Assembly (NCBI GenBank): GCA_016124335.1
Contig: WGNX01000005.1
Coordinates: 347,524 to 411,523 of the forward strand
Origin: Alphaproteobacteria bacterium
GTDB taxonomy: Bacteria; Pseudomonadota; Alphaproteobacteria; CACIAM-22H2
DNA: 64,000 bases
Reading direction: 5' to 3'
Positions 26,092-36,544 of this stretch are shown piece by piece (the first letter of the stretch is position 1; the number at the start of each line of letters is the position of its first letter). The translations under genes and the position numbers were made by a program. The notes under the pieces are model-generated. The model had not been told where the DNA came from and searched no databases. It was given only the letters and a program-made list of their open reading frames with translations.

Positions 26092-28068
26092 CTATCCGGC
26101 CTTGCGCAGCTCGACATGGGCCGCCGGCGTCGCCCGCGCGGCTTCGCGGATTTCGAGATCGGCCTCGATGCGGCCCTTGCGACCGTCCTCGAACGTGACG
26201 GTCGTGGCGATGTGCGCACGGTCGTGCCCGGAATAGAGCCCTTCGACCAGCGCGCCGTAGCGCTCGGCGATGAAGCCGCGGCGCACCTTGCGCGTGCGCG
26301 TCAGTTCGCCGTCGTCGGCGTCGAGTTCCTTGTGAAGCACGAGGAAGCGGCGGATCTGCGAGCCGGCGAGGGCGGGATCTTCCGACAGGTCGCGGTTCAC
26401 CTGCTCGACGCATTGCTGGACGAGGGCAAGCACCTCGGGCTTTGCGGCAAGTTCCTGATAGGAAGCGTAGGCGATGCCGCGCCGCTCGGCCCAGTTGCCG
26501 GTCGCTTCGAGGTCGATGCTGACGAAGCAAGCCACATAATCGCGCCCGTGGCCGAACGCGACGGCTTCCTTGATGTAGCTGAAGAACTTCAGCTTGTTCT
26601 CGATGTATTTCGGCGCGAACAGCGTGCCGTCGGAAAGCCGGCCCACGTCCTTGGCGCGGTCGATGATCTTGAGGTGCCCGTCCTTGTCGAAATAGCCGGC
26701 ATCGCCGGTGCGGTAGAAGCCGTCGGCGGTCTTGGCCGAGGCTGTCGCCGCGTCGTTCTTGTAGTAGCTCTTGAAGATGCCGGGCGAGCGCACGAGCACC
26801 TCGCCCGACTCCTCGATCTTGATGTCGACCTCGGGTGCGGGAACGCCGACCGTATCGGATTTGATCTGCCCGTCGGGCTGCATGCAGATGAAGACCGATG
26901 TTTCCGTTGCGCCGTAGAGCTGCTTCAGGTTCAGGCCAAGCGAGCGGTAGAAATCGAAGATATCGGGCCCGATCGCTTCGCCTGCCGTATAGCCCACCCG
27001 CATGCGCGCAAGGCCCAGCGCGTTCTTGAGCGGGCCGTAGACCAGCCGCTCGCCCAGCGCATAAAGCAGCCGGCCGGTGGCGGAGACCTGCTTGCCGTCC
27101 ATCATCGCGATGCCGGCGCTCTTCGCGATCCCCATGAAGTACCGGAACATCCACCGCTTCACGGTTCCGGCGTCCTCCATCCGGATCGCGACCTGCGTGA
27201 GGATGTTCTCGAAAATGCGCGGCGGCGCGAAGAAGAAGCTCGGGCCGATTTCCTTGAGGTCGGTCATCACGGTGGCGCCCGATTCGGGGCAGCTCACGCA
27301 GAAACCGGCGACGTAGGCCTCGGCGTAGGAGAAGATGTGGTCGCCGACCCACGCCATCGGCAGATAGGCGAGAACCTCGTCCGTCTCGGTCAGGCTGTCG
27401 AACCGGATCGCGTTTTCCGCGGTGCGGATGACGTTCTCGAATGTCAGCAGCACGCCCTTCGGCTGGCCTGTCGTGCCGGACGTATACAGCATGACCGAGG
27501 CATCGCTGCCCCGGCCGCGCGCGATCTCGGTATCGAGGAAGTTCGGGCGCCTCGCGTTCCACTCGTCGCCCGCAGCAAGCACGCTTTCGAAGTCCGCGAG
27601 GCCCTCATCGGTGTAGTTCCGCATCCCGCGCGGATCGTCATACACGATCGTTTTCGGCAGGCCGATGCGCGCGCGGATGGCGAGAAGCTTGTCGACCTGC
27701 TCCTGATCCTCGGCGATGGCCACGCGCGCCTCGGCATGCTCGATGACGAAGGCCATCTCGTCGGCCACCGCGTCCTGATAGACGGGTACGGGGACGGCGC
27801 CCAATGCCTGTGCGGCGCAGATCGACCAGTAGAGGCGCGGGCGGTTGTCGCCCACGAGCACGACCTTGTCGTCGCGCGCCACGCCGAGCGAGGCAAGCCC
27901 GCACGCGATCCGCCGGATTTCCGCCGCGGTTTCGGCCCATGTCCAGCTCTGCCAGATGCCGAGATCCTTCTCGCGCATGGCCGGACGGTCGCCACGCGTA
28001 CGCGCGTTGCGCATAAGGAGCTTCGGGAATGTGTCGAGGGAGGAATCCCCCGAAATGCCGCCGTCCAT
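26092..28068 (-). CDS. Long-chain-type AMP-forming acyl-CoA synthetase
   Basis: The 658-residue product is an AMP-forming acyl-CoA ligase of the long-chain (FadD/FAA1-like) group. It has the phosphate loop YTSGTTGQPKG near residue 195, the adenine motif YGATETSVF, TGDAGYFDKDGHLKIIDRAKD (ribose Asp and hinge) and TRTRKVRRGFI near the C terminus. In this genomic setting, at the head of a liv-type importer operon, it probably activates the imported acid to its CoA ester. The ATG at 28068 follows a purine-rich stretch; an ATG at 28143 would add 25 residues. Confidence 0.85.
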   Translation of the reverse strand: MDGGISGDSSLDTFPKLLMRNARTRGDRPAMREKDLGIWQSWTWAETAAEIRRIACGLASLGVARDDKVVLVGDNRPRLYWSICAAQALGAVPVPVYQDAVADEMAFVIEHAEARVAIAEDQEQVDKLLAIRARIGLPKTIVYDDPRGMRNYTDEGLADFESVLAAGDEWNARRPNFLDTEIARGRGSDASVMLYTSGTTGQPKGVLLTFENVIRTAENAIRFDSLTETDEVLAYLPMAWVGDHIFSYAEAYVAGFCVSCPESGATVMTDLKEIGPSFFFAPPRIFENILTQVAIRMEDAGTVKRWMFRYFMGIAKSAGIAMMDGKQVSATGRLLYALGERLVYGPLKNALGLARMRVGYTAGEAIGPDIFDFYRSLGLNLKQLYGATETSVFICMQPDGQIKSDTVGVPAPEVDIKIEESGEVLVRSPGIFKSYYKNDAATASAKTADGFYRTGDAGYFDKDGHLKIIDRAKDVGRLSDGTLFAPKYIENKLKFFSYIKEAVAFGHGRDYVACFVSIDLEATGNWAERRGIAYASYQELAAKPEVLALVQQCVEQVNRDLSEDPALAGSQIRRFLVLHKELDADDGELTRTRKVRRGFIAERYGALVEGLYSGHDRAHIATTVTFEDGRKGRIEADLEIREAARATPAAHVELRKAG

Positions 28069-28189
28069 GGCCGCCTCGCTCCCTGTCGATGGTCGCACGT
28101 GCCCCCTTCCGGTGGCCGCGCTGGCGGTTGTAGAACCCGTCATTCGCGGCGGAACCCGTGCTCAGTCCACTTAAGTCGAAAGGTCGAAC

Positions 28190-28960
28190 TTGGTCAAGCA
28201 GAGCACACCCTTCAACGTGACGATCGACGGCCGCAGGCTTGCGGCGGTGCGCATCGACGGGCCCAAGGCACCGCCGCTGGTGTTCCTGCACGAAGCGCTT
28301 GGATCGATCGCGCAATGGCGCGACTTTCCGGCAGCGCTGTGTGCCACCGCCGCCAGGCCGGGCCTTGTCTATGAAAGGTTCGGTCACGGCCATTCCGGGC
28401 CGATGGCCGGGCCGCGCACGCCGGCATATCTGCACGAGGAGGCGGCAACGCTGGTTGCGGTACTCGATGCGCTGCAGATCCAGCGCGCGGATCTCGTCGG
28501 GCATTCCGACGGTGGCTCGATCGCGCTGCTTGCCGCGGCACGACATCCCGCGCGCGTCGGACGGATCGCGACGATGGCGGCGCACGTGCTCGTCGAAGAC
28601 GTGACGCTGGCCGGCATCCGAGCGGCACAACTGACCTACGCCGGTACCGACATGCGTGAGCGGCTGGCCCGCTACCATGGCGAGGGGACCGATGCGTTGT
28701 TCCGTGCGTGGGCCGAAACATGGCTTTCGCCGGCCTTTCGCGGGTGGAACATCGAGAAGGATATCCGCGTGCTCGATGTGCCCGTGCTGGCGCTGCAGGG
28801 CGAGGCAGACGAATACGGCACGCTCGACCAGCTCGCGCGCATCAAGGCGGCCGTGCGCGGCCCGTGCGCAACATGGGCCGTGCCGAAGGCCGCTCACCAT
28901 CCGCACTTTCAGGCGCGCGCAGAAGTGCTCGACCGGCTGGCGGCATTTTTCAAGGTGTAA
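28190..28960 (+). CDS. Alpha/beta hydrolase
   Basis: The 256-residue protein has an alpha/beta-hydrolase fold. The nucleophile elbow is GHSDGGSIALL (Ser in GHSDG), the oxyanion-hole region is VFLHEALGSIAQWRDFP, an acidic residue lies in LQGEADEYGT, and the catalytic His lies in KAAHHPHFQ. It could be an esterase, lactonase or thioesterase; divergence from the acyl-CoA ligase gene hints at a related pathway. The TTG at 28190 has AAAGG about 7 nt upstream. A GTG nine codons later is an alternative start. Confidence 0.8.
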   Translation: MVKQSTPFNVTIDGRRLAAVRIDGPKAPPLVFLHEALGSIAQWRDFPAALCATAARPGLVYERFGHGHSGPMAGPRTPAYLHEEAATLVAVLDALQIQRADLVGHSDGGSIALLAAARHPARVGRIATMAAHVLVEDVTLAGIRAAQLTYAGTDMRERLARYHGEGTDALFRAWAETWLSPAFRGWNIEKDIRVLDVPVLALQGEADEYGTLDQLARIKAAVRGPCATWAVPKAAHHPHFQARAEVLDRLAAFFKV

Positions 28961-28964
28961 AGCG

Positions 28965-31514
28965 TCAGGCCGCCAGCGTGCTGGCGACGCGCGTGGCGGG
29001 CAGGTTCACGCGAACGGTCGTGCCGCGACCCGGCGCGCTTTCGAGATCGAGGGTCCCCTGATGCATTTCGACCAGATGCTTGGTGATCGATAGACCGAGG
29101 CCCGTGCCGCCATAGATCGCCGCGGTGCCCGGGGCCTGGCGGAAAGGTTCGGTCACATGGGGGAGGTCTGCCGCCGGGATGCCGACGCCGGTGTCGCTCA
29201 CCTCGATCGTGATGCCGCCGCCGGGTGCGCGGCGTCCGCGCAGTTCGACGCGTCCCCCGCTGGGCGTGAACTTGATCGCGTTGGAAAGCAGGTTGAGCAG
29301 CACCTGCCGCAACGCGCGCGAATCGGCCCAGAGCGCGACGTTTTCCAGTTCGGCGGCATCGTACGAGAGACGCACGCCGCGCGTCAGCGCTTCGCCGTTG
29401 ACGAGCGCTGCAGCGCCGGAGATCACCTCGACGGCATCGACACGCGATTCTTCCAGCTCGAGGCGGCCCGCCTCGATCTTCGACATGTCGAGCACGTCGC
29501 CGATCAGCGCCACGAGATGCCGGCCGGACGCCGCGATATCCCGCGCATATTCGACATAGCGCGGATGGCCCGCAGGTCCGAAGATCTGGCTTTCGATGAT
29601 TTCGGAAAATCCGATGATCGCGTTGAGCGGCGTGCGCAGTTCGTGGCTCATGTTGGCAAGGAACTGCGATTTTGCCCGGTTGGCGGCCTCGGCCTGGTCG
29701 CGCGCGCTGCGAAGTTCGGCTTCGGTCTCGACCAATCGCGTCACGTCGGTGCTGATGCCCACGACGCCGATGCCGGGCACGTGCTGCTCGGCGACCGACA
29801 CCCATCGTGCGCCACCGATCTTGATGAGATTCGGCTCGGCCGAAACCTCCCGGTGCCGGCGCACGCGCTCCTCCACCCAGCTTTCGGGCGTATGATCCTC
29901 GCCGGGCGGCTCGCCCGCGCGAATCGACCCGCGGACGACCTCTTCGTAGGTCTGGCCGACGATCCGCGCCGGGTCGCCGTGATCGGTGAACATTTCCGCA
30001 AACGGGCGATTCGCCACGGTCAGGCGGTCCTGCTCGTCGAAGATCGCGAATCCTTCGGGGATCGAATCAAGGGCGGCGCGAAGCTGGGCTTCCGCTGCGC
30101 GCGCCTTGCTCTCGACCGACTTCATTGTCGAAATGTCGAAGGCCACGGACACGGTCTGGCGCGAGACGCCATCGGAATCCACGATCGGGATCTTGCTTGC
30201 AAGGAAGCTGCGCGGCACGCCGTCGACCAGGAACGTGTCCTCGACATCGTGCGAGGTCGTCCGGGTGCGCCGCGCCACGCGCTCGCGCACTTCGACTTCG
30301 CGTGCGAATTCGGCGCTCGTGAATTCGGACAGGCTGCGCCCGACCGCGGCTTCCGGCGTGATTCCGAAGATGCGCGCCTGAAAGGCGTTCATCAGCGTGT
30401 AGCGGCCGTTCTCGTCCTTTGCATTGATGATCCCGGGAACGGCGTCGATCACGGCGCGCAGCTGGCGCTGCGAACGGGCGAGCTGCTCGCGGTCGGCCCG
30501 GTAGAGCGTGCCCAGCCGGGAAAGCCTGCCCAGATGAAGCCAGGCGATGATCGCAAGCACGGTTACCAGCACGCCGCCCACCGCGACGGCGAGCGCCTGC
30601 TGGCGTATCGCGGCATCGAGCGGTGCGCGATAGTCCGACGACGCGAGCGCGACCGAAGCGACAACCGGCAGGTTCGCGATGCGCCGCCAGCTGAGCCGCC
30701 GTTCGATGCCGTCGATCGGCGAACGTACGAGAACCGAGTCTTCGGATTTGCCTGCACGCAGGCCTTCGAGCATCGGGCCCGAATAAGTCCGGCCGATCTG
30801 GTCGAGATCGGCCGGCTGGCGCGTCAGCAGCATGCCGTCATCGCGCCACAGCGCGATGGTCCCGCTCTTCCCGACGTCGAGCGAACCGTGGAACTCGCGG
30901 AAATAGCCCAGATCGAGCGTCATCGCCACGAAGCCGGCATCGTTGCCGAATTTGTCCTTGAAACGGCGCGCAAGATAGACGTGCCAGCTGTCGGTTCGCG
31001 ACACGTAGATTGGCGGCGAAATCTGCGTCACGTCGTAGGGCGCGCGATCGATCATCGCGAAGAACATCGATGTGGCGGCATCCACGGCCAATTCCGTGCC
31101 CGCGGCCGTGTCCACGCGCACATTGCCTGCCGCGTCGATCGTGAATGCCGCAAGCGACCCAGGTACAAGGTCGCGCCTTTCGCGGAACATCAGCAGGAGG
31201 TCGCGGCGCCCGTCCGCGGTACCGGCGGCGATCTGCCGGGCGAGCGAGACGATCGTCCGGTCCGCGGCGCCGATGCTCTTGCCCGCATGTTCCTCGATCG
31301 CGCGCGCGAGCGTCGCGGCCTGACGCATCGCGGCGTCCTCGGCCCGATCATAGGCGGTGACGGCGGAGAAATAGAAAACGACGACGACAATCGCGCTGAT
31401 CAATCCGACAAGCGCGATCAACCGCCGGCGAAGGCGTAGCGGGTCGAAACCCGGCTCGTCGGACGCGTCCTGGCCGGTTTCTGGCGTAGGCTTCTTGGGG
31501 GGCGCGACGTTCAA
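28965..31514 (-). CDS. Membrane sensor histidine kinase with extracytoplasmic and PAS domains
   Basis: The 849-residue hybrid-free kinase has two membrane segments (about residues 33-55 and 320-345) flanking a large periplasmic, dCache-like sensor. Two PAS domains follow (AVIDAVPGIINAKDENGRY and AALDSIPEGFAIFDEQDRLTV), then a HisKA domain with SHELRTPLNAIIGFSEII. The HATPase domain has NLLSNAIKFTPSGG, DTGVGIP and GGTGLGLSI. No response regulator is adjacent, so it is an orphan. The start is uncertain: I chose a TTG with AGGA 7 nt upstream; a GTG at 31646 would add 44 low-complexity residues. Confidence 0.88.
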   Translation of the reverse strand: MNVAPPKKPTPETGQDASDEPGFDPLRLRRRLIALVGLISAIVVVVFYFSAVTAYDRAEDAAMRQAATLARAIEEHAGKSIGAADRTIVSLARQIAAGTADGRRDLLLMFRERRDLVPGSLAAFTIDAAGNVRVDTAAGTELAVDAATSMFFAMIDRAPYDVTQISPPIYVSRTDSWHVYLARRFKDKFGNDAGFVAMTLDLGYFREFHGSLDVGKSGTIALWRDDGMLLTRQPADLDQIGRTYSGPMLEGLRAGKSEDSVLVRSPIDGIERRLSWRRIANLPVVASVALASSDYRAPLDAAIRQQALAVAVGGVLVTVLAIIAWLHLGRLSRLGTLYRADREQLARSQRQLRAVIDAVPGIINAKDENGRYTLMNAFQARIFGITPEAAVGRSLSEFTSAEFAREVEVRERVARRTRTTSHDVEDTFLVDGVPRSFLASKIPIVDSDGVSRQTVSVAFDISTMKSVESKARAAEAQLRAALDSIPEGFAIFDEQDRLTVANRPFAEMFTDHGDPARIVGQTYEEVVRGSIRAGEPPGEDHTPESWVEERVRRHREVSAEPNLIKIGGARWVSVAEQHVPGIGVVGISTDVTRLVETEAELRSARDQAEAANRAKSQFLANMSHELRTPLNAIIGFSEIIESQIFGPAGHPRYVEYARDIAASGRHLVALIGDVLDMSKIEAGRLELEESRVDAVEVISGAAALVNGEALTRGVRLSYDAAELENVALWADSRALRQVLLNLLSNAIKFTPSGGRVELRGRRAPGGGITIEVSDTGVGIPAADLPHVTEPFRQAPGTAAIYGGTGLGLSITKHLVEMHQGTLDLESAPGRGTTVRVNLPATRVASTLAA

Positions 31515-31723
31515 ATTCAGATCCTGTTGTCGCGGACGGGCCGGAAGGATCGGACTATGGCCCGGGAAAGTTAACAAGTCTTTGACAACGCAGCGCTTGC
31601 CGCCCCCCGCCGGGGCTCCGGACGGCGCCGGCCGGGCGCGCGCCACACTTCAACGGGCGCTGCGGGCGTGCTATCCAAGGCGTCACCTTCCTTTTCGCAT
31701 CAGGGATATAGGGGAGATTACCC

Positions 31724-34414
31724 GTGCCCACCTTCGGCCATGACACGATGAAGACCCGGCGGACGCTCACCGTCGACGGTAAAACGTACACGTACTACAG
31801 CCTTGAAGCGGCCGCGGCGGCAGGCCTCAAGGGCATCGAGCGCCTGCCGTTTTCGCTGAAGGTCCTGCTGGAAAACCTGCTGCGCTGGGAAGACGGGCGC
31901 ACGGTGACGGTCGACGACGTCAAGGCGATGTCGGGCTGGCTGGCCGAACGCAAATCGACGCGCGAGATCGCCTATCGTCCCGCGCGCGTGCTGATGCAGG
32001 ATTTCACCGGCGTGCCGGCTGTCGTCGACCTTGCCGCGATGCGCGATGCGATGGTCGCGATGGGCGGCGATCCGAAGAAGATCAACCCGCTTTCGCCGGT
32101 CGATCTGGTCATCGACCACTCGGTGATGATCGACAATTTCGGCAAGGCCGACAGCTTCGGTAAGAACGTGGCGCTTGAGTACGAGCGCAATGCCGAGCGC
32201 TACGCCTTCCTGCGCTGGGGGTCCGCCGCGTTTTCGAATTTCCGCGTCGTTCCGCCGGGCACCGGCATCTGCCATCAGGTCAATCTCGAATATCTCTCGC
32301 AGACCGTCTGGACGCAGGATGGCGACGGCACGACCTATGCCTATCCCGACACGCTCGTGGGCACCGACAGCCACACGACGATGGTGAACGGCCTCGCCGT
32401 TCTGGGCTGGGGCGTGGGCGGCATCGAGGCGGAAGCCGCGATGCTTGGCCAGCCCGTGTCGATGCTGATCCCCGAAGTCGTCGGCTTCAAGCTCACCGGC
32501 AAGCTGCGCGAGGGCATGACGGCCACCGACCTGGTGCTGAACGTCACGCAGATGCTGCGCAAGAAGGGCGTGGTCAACAAATTCGTCGAATTCTACGGGC
32601 CCGGCCTCGACACGCTCTCGCTCGCGGACCGCGCGACGATCGCCAACATGGCGCCCGAATACGGCGCCACGTGCGGCTTCTTCCCGGTCGACAAGGAGAC
32701 GATCAACTACCTGACCTTCACCGGCCGCGACGCTTCGCGCGTGAAGCTCGTCGAGGAATACGCCAAGGCGCAGGGCATGTGGCGCGACGCCAAGACGCCC
32801 GATCCCGTCTTCACCGACACGCTTGAACTCGACATGTCGACCGTCGAGCCGGCGCTCGCCGGGCCGAAGCGCCCGCAGGACCGCGTGCTGCTGTCGGCCG
32901 CCAAGGCCGGCTTCGAAAAGGCGTTGCCCGAACTCGTCGGGCCGAAAAACGCCAAGGATGGCGTCCCGGTCAAGGCGAACGGCGGCTACACGCTCAGGAA
33001 CGGCGACGTCGTCATCGCGGCGATCACCTCGTGTACGAACACGTCCAACCCGGCGGTCCTCGTCGCGGCGGGCCTGCTCGCGCGCAACGCGGTTGCCAAG
33101 GGCCTCAAGACGAAGCCTTGGGTGAAGACGTCCTTCGCGCCCGGCAGCCAGGTCGTGACCGACTACATGCTCGCTGCCGATCTGCAGAAGCCGCTCGACG
33201 CGCTGGGCTTCACGCTTGCCGGCTACGGCTGCACGACCTGCATCGGCAACTCGGGCCCTCTGCCCGACGAAGTGGCCGAAGCGATCGATGCGGGCGACCT
33301 GACCGTCACCGCGGTGCTCTCGGGCAATCGCAACTTCGAAGGCCGCGTCCACGCGCAGGTGAAGGCGAACTACCTCGCTTCGCCGCCGCTCGTCGTCGCC
33401 TATGCGCTTGCGGGCTCGCTCCTGAAGGACATCACGACCGAGCCGCTGGGCATGGGCAAGGACGGTCCGGTCTATCTCAAGGACATCTGGCCCTCGAACC
33501 AGGAGATCACGGACACGATCCGCAAGACCCTGTCGGCCAAGATGTTCCGCGATCGCTACGCCAACGTCTTCAAGGGCGACGCGAACTGGCAGAAGATGGG
33601 GACCAGCGCCGGCATGACCTATAAGTGGCAGCCGGGCTCGACCTACGTGAAACTGGCGCCTTATTTCGAGGAACTGCCGAAGGAAGCCGGCGCCATCTCC
33701 GACATCGCGGGCGCCCGCCCGCTTGCGTTGCTCGGCGATTCGATCACGACGGACCACATCAGCCCGGCCGGATCGATCAAGAAGGACGGCCCCGCCGGCA
33801 ACTACCTGATCGAGCATCAGGTCCGCCCGAACGACTTCAACTCGTTCGGCGCGCGTCGCGGCAATCACGAAGTCATGATGCGCGGCACGTTCGCCAACAT
33901 CCGTCTCAAGAACGAAGCGGCGCCCGGCACCTCGGGCGGCATGACGCGCCTGATGCCGGAAGGCGAGACGATGTCGATCTACGACGCCGCGATGAAGTAC
34001 AAGGCGCGCGGCGTGCCGCTCGTCATCTTCGGCGGCAAGGAGTACGGCACCGGTTCCTCGCGCGACTGGGCGGCGAAGGGCACGATGCTGCTTGGTGTCA
34101 AGGCCGTGATCGTCGAGAGCTTCGAGCGCATCCACCGCTCGAACCTCGTGGGCATGGGCGTGCTGCCGCTGCAGTTCCCCGAAGGCGTGTCGCGACAGAC
34201 CCTGAAGCTCGACGGCTCGGAAATCGTCGACATTTCGGGCATTTCGGGCGGCATCAAGCCGCGCATGACCGTCAAGATGACGATCAAGCGCGCCTCGGGC
34301 GCCACCGAGACGGTCGACCTGACGTGCCGCATCGATACGCTCGACGAGGTCGAGTACTATCGAAACGGCGGGATCCTGCCCTATGTCCTTCGCGGCCTGC
34401 TGAAGGCGGCGTAA
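31724..34414 (+). CDS. acnA: Aconitate hydratase A
   Basis: AcnA isomerises citrate to isocitrate in the TCA cycle using a [4Fe-4S] cluster. The 896-residue product has cluster ligands in [12 protein letters not shown] and [14 protein letters not shown]. Also present are the conserved [24 protein letters not shown] and the C-terminal swivel domain with [14 protein letters not shown] and [14 protein letters not shown]. The GTG start follows a GGGGAG ribosome binding site by about 8 nt; an ATG eight codons later is possible. A strong terminator follows at 34440. Confidence 0.97.
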   Translation: MPTFGHDTMKTRRTLTVDGKTYTYYSLEAAAAAGLKGIERLPFSLKVLLENLLRWEDGRTVTVDDVKAMSGWLAERKSTREIAYRPARVLMQDFTGVPAVVDLAAMRDAMVAMGGDPKKINPLSPVDLVIDHSVMIDNFGKADSFGKNVALEYERNAERYAFLRWGSAAFSNFRVVPPGTGICHQVNLEYLSQTVWTQDGDGTTYAYPDTLVGTDSHTTMVNGLAVLGWGVGGIEAEAAMLGQPVSMLIPEVVGFKLTGKLREGMTATDLVLNVTQMLRKKGVVNKFVEFYGPGLDTLSLADRATIANMAPEYGATCGFFPVDKETINYLTFTGRDASRVKLVEEYAKAQGMWRDAKTPDPVFTDTLELDMSTVEPALAGPKRPQDRVLLSAAKAGFEKALPELVGPKNAKDGVPVKANGGYTLRNGDVVIAAITSCTNTSNPAVLVAAGLLARNAVAKGLKTKPWVKTSFAPGSQVVTDYMLAADLQKPLDALGFTLAGYGCTTCIGNSGPLPDEVAEAIDAGDLTVTAVLSGNRNFEGRVHAQVKANYLASPPLVVAYALAGSLLKDITTEPLGMGKDGPVYLKDIWPSNQEITDTIRKTLSAKMFRDRYANVFKGDANWQKMGTSAGMTYKWQPGSTYVKLAPYFEELPKEAGAISDIAGARPLALLGDSITTDHISPAGSIKKDGPAGNYLIEHQVRPNDFNSFGARRGNHEVMMRGTFANIRLKNEAAPGTSGGMTRLMPEGETMSIYDAAMKYKARGVPLVIFGGKEYGTGSSRDWAAKGTMLLGVKAVIVESFERIHRSNLVGMGVLPLQFPEGVSRQTLKLDGSEIVDISGISGGIKPRMTVKMTIKRASGATETVDLTCRIDTLDEVEYYRNGGILPYVLRGLLKAA

Positions 34415-34439
34415 GGAACGTCGGAAATCCGGCGAAAGA

Positions 34440-34475
34440 CCCCGTCCGCCGCGAGGCGGGCGGGGTTTTTCTTTT
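34440..34475 (+). terminator. Intrinsic terminator of acnA
   Basis: The arms 34440-34450 and 34455-34465 form an 11 bp stem (one G-U pair) capped by GCGA and followed by TTTTTCTTTT. It ends the acnA transcript, but the next gene's ATG lies only 13 nt beyond, so that gene either uses read-through or has a promoter within the acnA 3' end. Confidence 0.88.
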
Positions 34476-34488
34476 CCGCGAGGTCGAA

Positions 34489-34875
34489 ATGTCTCTCGAG
34501 ATCGTTCCGCTCTATTCGGTGCCGTTCGCGGCGCTCTATTTCGTGCTCAGCGTGCGCGCGATCGGCGCGCGGCGTGCCGGGCGCAAGGCGATCGGCCCGA
34601 TCGGCGAGGCGGCGCTGGATCGCCGTCTGCGCGTCCACGGGAATTTCGCGGAATACGTGCCGTTCGTCCTGTTGCTGCTGGCCTTCGCGGAGCTTCGCGG
34701 CGCACCGGCCGCAGGCCTTCATGTCGCCTGCGTGATCCTGCTCGCCGCCAGGCTGGCCCACGCATGGGGCGTCTCGCAGACGGCCGAGAATTTCCGCTTC
34801 CGCGTCGCGGGAATGGGCGGCACGTTCACGGCGCTTTGGTCGGCACTCGCGATGATCGTCGCGACGTATCTCTAG
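34489..34875 (+). CDS. MAPEG-family membrane protein (YecN-like)
   Basis: The 128-residue protein has four hydrophobic segments and the MAPEG pattern: SVRAIGARRAGRKAIGPIG, then LDRRLRVHGNFAEYVPFVLLLLAFAEL with the family's R-x-H-x-N-x-x-E-Y-x-P motif, and ARLAHAWGVSQTAENFRFRVAGMGG. MAPEG proteins include glutathione-dependent enzymes of eicosanoid metabolism; the bacterial YecN/YecN-like members are of unknown function. An AGG Shine-Dalgarno-like stretch precedes the ATG by about 7 nt, just after the acnA terminator. Confidence 0.85.
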   Translation: MSLEIVPLYSVPFAALYFVLSVRAIGARRAGRKAIGPIGEAALDRRLRVHGNFAEYVPFVLLLLAFAELRGAPAAGLHVACVILLAARLAHAWGVSQTAENFRFRVAGMGGTFTALWSALAMIVATYL

Positions 34876-34876
34876 A

Positions 34877-35143
34877 TCACAGGGATAGCCCGTCGTCCTT
34901 GCGCGACGGAACCTGACCCGTGCTTCGCGGCGGATTGAGGCGGCGGATCGTGATGTTTCCGTCCGCGTCGATCTCGGGCGGCGCGTATTGCGGCAGGTTC
35001 GCGATGGCACCCTGCAATGCCTGCATCATCAGCTCGACGGCCTGGCGCGCAAGCGCGTCGGGCGACGGCTGGGCGGGCTGGGCCTGGGCTGCGGCGGAAG
35101 CCGATCCGAGCAGCGCCACGAGAGCCAACGTGCTGATCTTCAT
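34877..35143 (-). CDS. Small secreted protein of unknown function
   Basis: The 88-residue product has a signal peptide (MKISTLALVALLGSASAAAQ) and a short mature domain: PDALARQAVELMMQALQGAIANLP as one amphipathic helix, then YAPPEIDADGNITIRRLNP and a polar tail. The DADGNITIRR stretch resembles short alphaproteobacterial periplasmic proteins of unknown function. It converges with the MAPEG gene, one base apart, and may be transcribed with kynU, whose stop lies 65 bp upstream of its ATG. Confidence 0.6.
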   Translation of the reverse strand: MKISTLALVALLGSASAAAQAQPAQPSPDALARQAVELMMQALQGAIANLPQYAPPEIDADGNITIRRLNPPRSTGQVPSRKDDGLSL

Positions 35144-35208
35144 CGATATCTCCGTTCCGTGCGCTATGACAACGCGCCGGCACGGGCCGATAATCCCTCG
35201 TCGGACGT

Positions 35209-36492
35209 TCAAGTCACCTTCGCGCGCACGCGGTAACGCGGCTCGTCGTAGGCGCGCGTTTCGATCACGTCGACGAGATTTGCCGCGGCGTCCCACACGT
35301 CGACATGACGCAGGTAAAGCGGCGCGAAGCCGAAGCGCATGATGTCGGGCGCGCGGAAATCGCCCACGATCCGCCGTTCGATCAACGCCTGAACGATGGC
35401 GTAACCATCCGGATGGCGGTAGCAGACCTGGCTGCCGCGCCGGGCGACCTCGCGTGGGCTGGCGCGCACCACACCCAGCCGGTCGGCAACCCCGTCGATC
35501 AGGATGCGGAAGATCTCGGTCAGCGCCTCGGACTTCGCGCGGATATCGGCCATATTCCAGCGCAGCAGCGTATCCACACCCGATTCGAGCGCGACGAGCG
35601 ACAGGATCGGGGGCGAGGAAACGATCGTTCGCTGGATGCCGTCGGCCGGCCGGTAGCTCCCGTCGAAATCGAACGGCTTCGCGTGGCCGAGCCAGCCCTG
35701 AAGGGCGGGCATGAAGCTCGCCTGCAGGCGGTGTGCCACGTAAAGGAACGCCGGCGCACCTGGCCCGCCGTTCAGATACTTGTAACCGCAGCCGACCGCG
35801 TAGTCGGCATCCGCGCCTGCGAGGTCGACCGGCAGCGCGCCTGCGGAATGGGCGAGGTCCCAGATCGTCAACGCGCCCTTCGCGTGCGCGGCCTTCGTGA
35901 CGGCCGCCATGTCATGCAGCGCGCCGGTGCGGTAGTCGACCTGCGTGAGCATCACGGCAGCCGTGTCGGCGTCGATCGCGGGCACGACGTCCTCGGCCCG
36001 GTCGACGAGCTTCAGGCGATGCCCCTTGCCGAGCGTGCGGAACAGCCCGTCGGCCACGTAAAGGTCGGTCGGGAAGTTGCCGCGCTCGGAGACGACGGTG
36101 CGCCGGCCGGGCCGTTCGGCCAAAGCGGCAGCAAGGAGTTTGTAGAGATTGATCGTCGTCGTGTCGCAGGCGAGCAGCGTGCCTTCGGGTGCCCCGACCA
36201 GTTCGCCGATCTTGCGGCCGACGCGCGCCGGCAGATCCATCCAGCCATGCTTGGTCCAGCCGGCGATCAGGTCCTCGCCCCATTGGGCGCGCATGGTTTC
36301 GAAAACGCGGTTGGCGGCGTGGCGGGGCAGCGCGCCCAGCGAATTGCCGTCGAGATAGATGACGCCATGCGGAAGCTGGAACAGGTCGCGGGCCTTGGCC
36401 AGCGGATCGCGCGCATCCATTGCCTTGGCGTCGGCACGCGTGGGCGCTTCGGCGGGGAACGGCGAATGACGGTCGAGCGAGGCCTGCGGCAT
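35209..36492 (-). CDS. kynU: Kynureninase
   Basis: Kynureninase cleaves L-kynurenine to anthranilate and alanine in tryptophan breakdown. The 427-residue PLP enzyme has the cofactor lysine in VGCGYKYLNGGPGAPAF and the substrate/phosphate region LACDTTTINLYKLLAAAL. IYLDGNSLGALP near the N terminus, IWDLAHSAGALPVDL (PLP-ring Asp) and IMRFGFAPLYLRHVDVWDAA at the end complete it. No tryptophan dioxygenase or formamidase gene is in the window. The ATG at 36492 was preferred to an upstream TTG. Confidence 0.95.
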   Translation of the reverse strand: MPQASLDRHSPFPAEAPTRADAKAMDARDPLAKARDLFQLPHGVIYLDGNSLGALPRHAANRVFETMRAQWGEDLIAGWTKHGWMDLPARVGRKIGELVGAPEGTLLACDTTTINLYKLLAAALAERPGRRTVVSERGNFPTDLYVADGLFRTLGKGHRLKLVDRAEDVVPAIDADTAAVMLTQVDYRTGALHDMAAVTKAAHAKGALTIWDLAHSAGALPVDLAGADADYAVGCGYKYLNGGPGAPAFLYVAHRLQASFMPALQGWLGHAKPFDFDGSYRPADGIQRTIVSSPPILSLVALESGVDTLLRWNMADIRAKSEALTEIFRILIDGVADRLGVVRASPREVARRGSQVCYRHPDGYAIVQALIERRIVGDFRAPDIMRFGFAPLYLRHVDVWDAAANLVDVIETRAYDEPRYRVRAKVT

Positions 36493-36544
36493 GCCCGCAA
36501 CTAAAGCCCCGCCCGACGCCGGATTCAATCGTCTTCGAAGCGGC

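Noticed and set aside
26116..28374. Long plus-strand open frame opposite the acyl-CoA synthetase gene
   Set aside because: It mirrors the real gene in a high-GC genome, has no recognisable domain and is rich in Arg/Ala/Gly/His. The minus-strand protein has a full set of family motifs.
31718..34135. Minus-strand frame of about 800 codons opposite aconitase
   Set aside because: It is an antisense shadow; aconitase has all cluster-binding motifs and a proper ribosome binding site and terminator.
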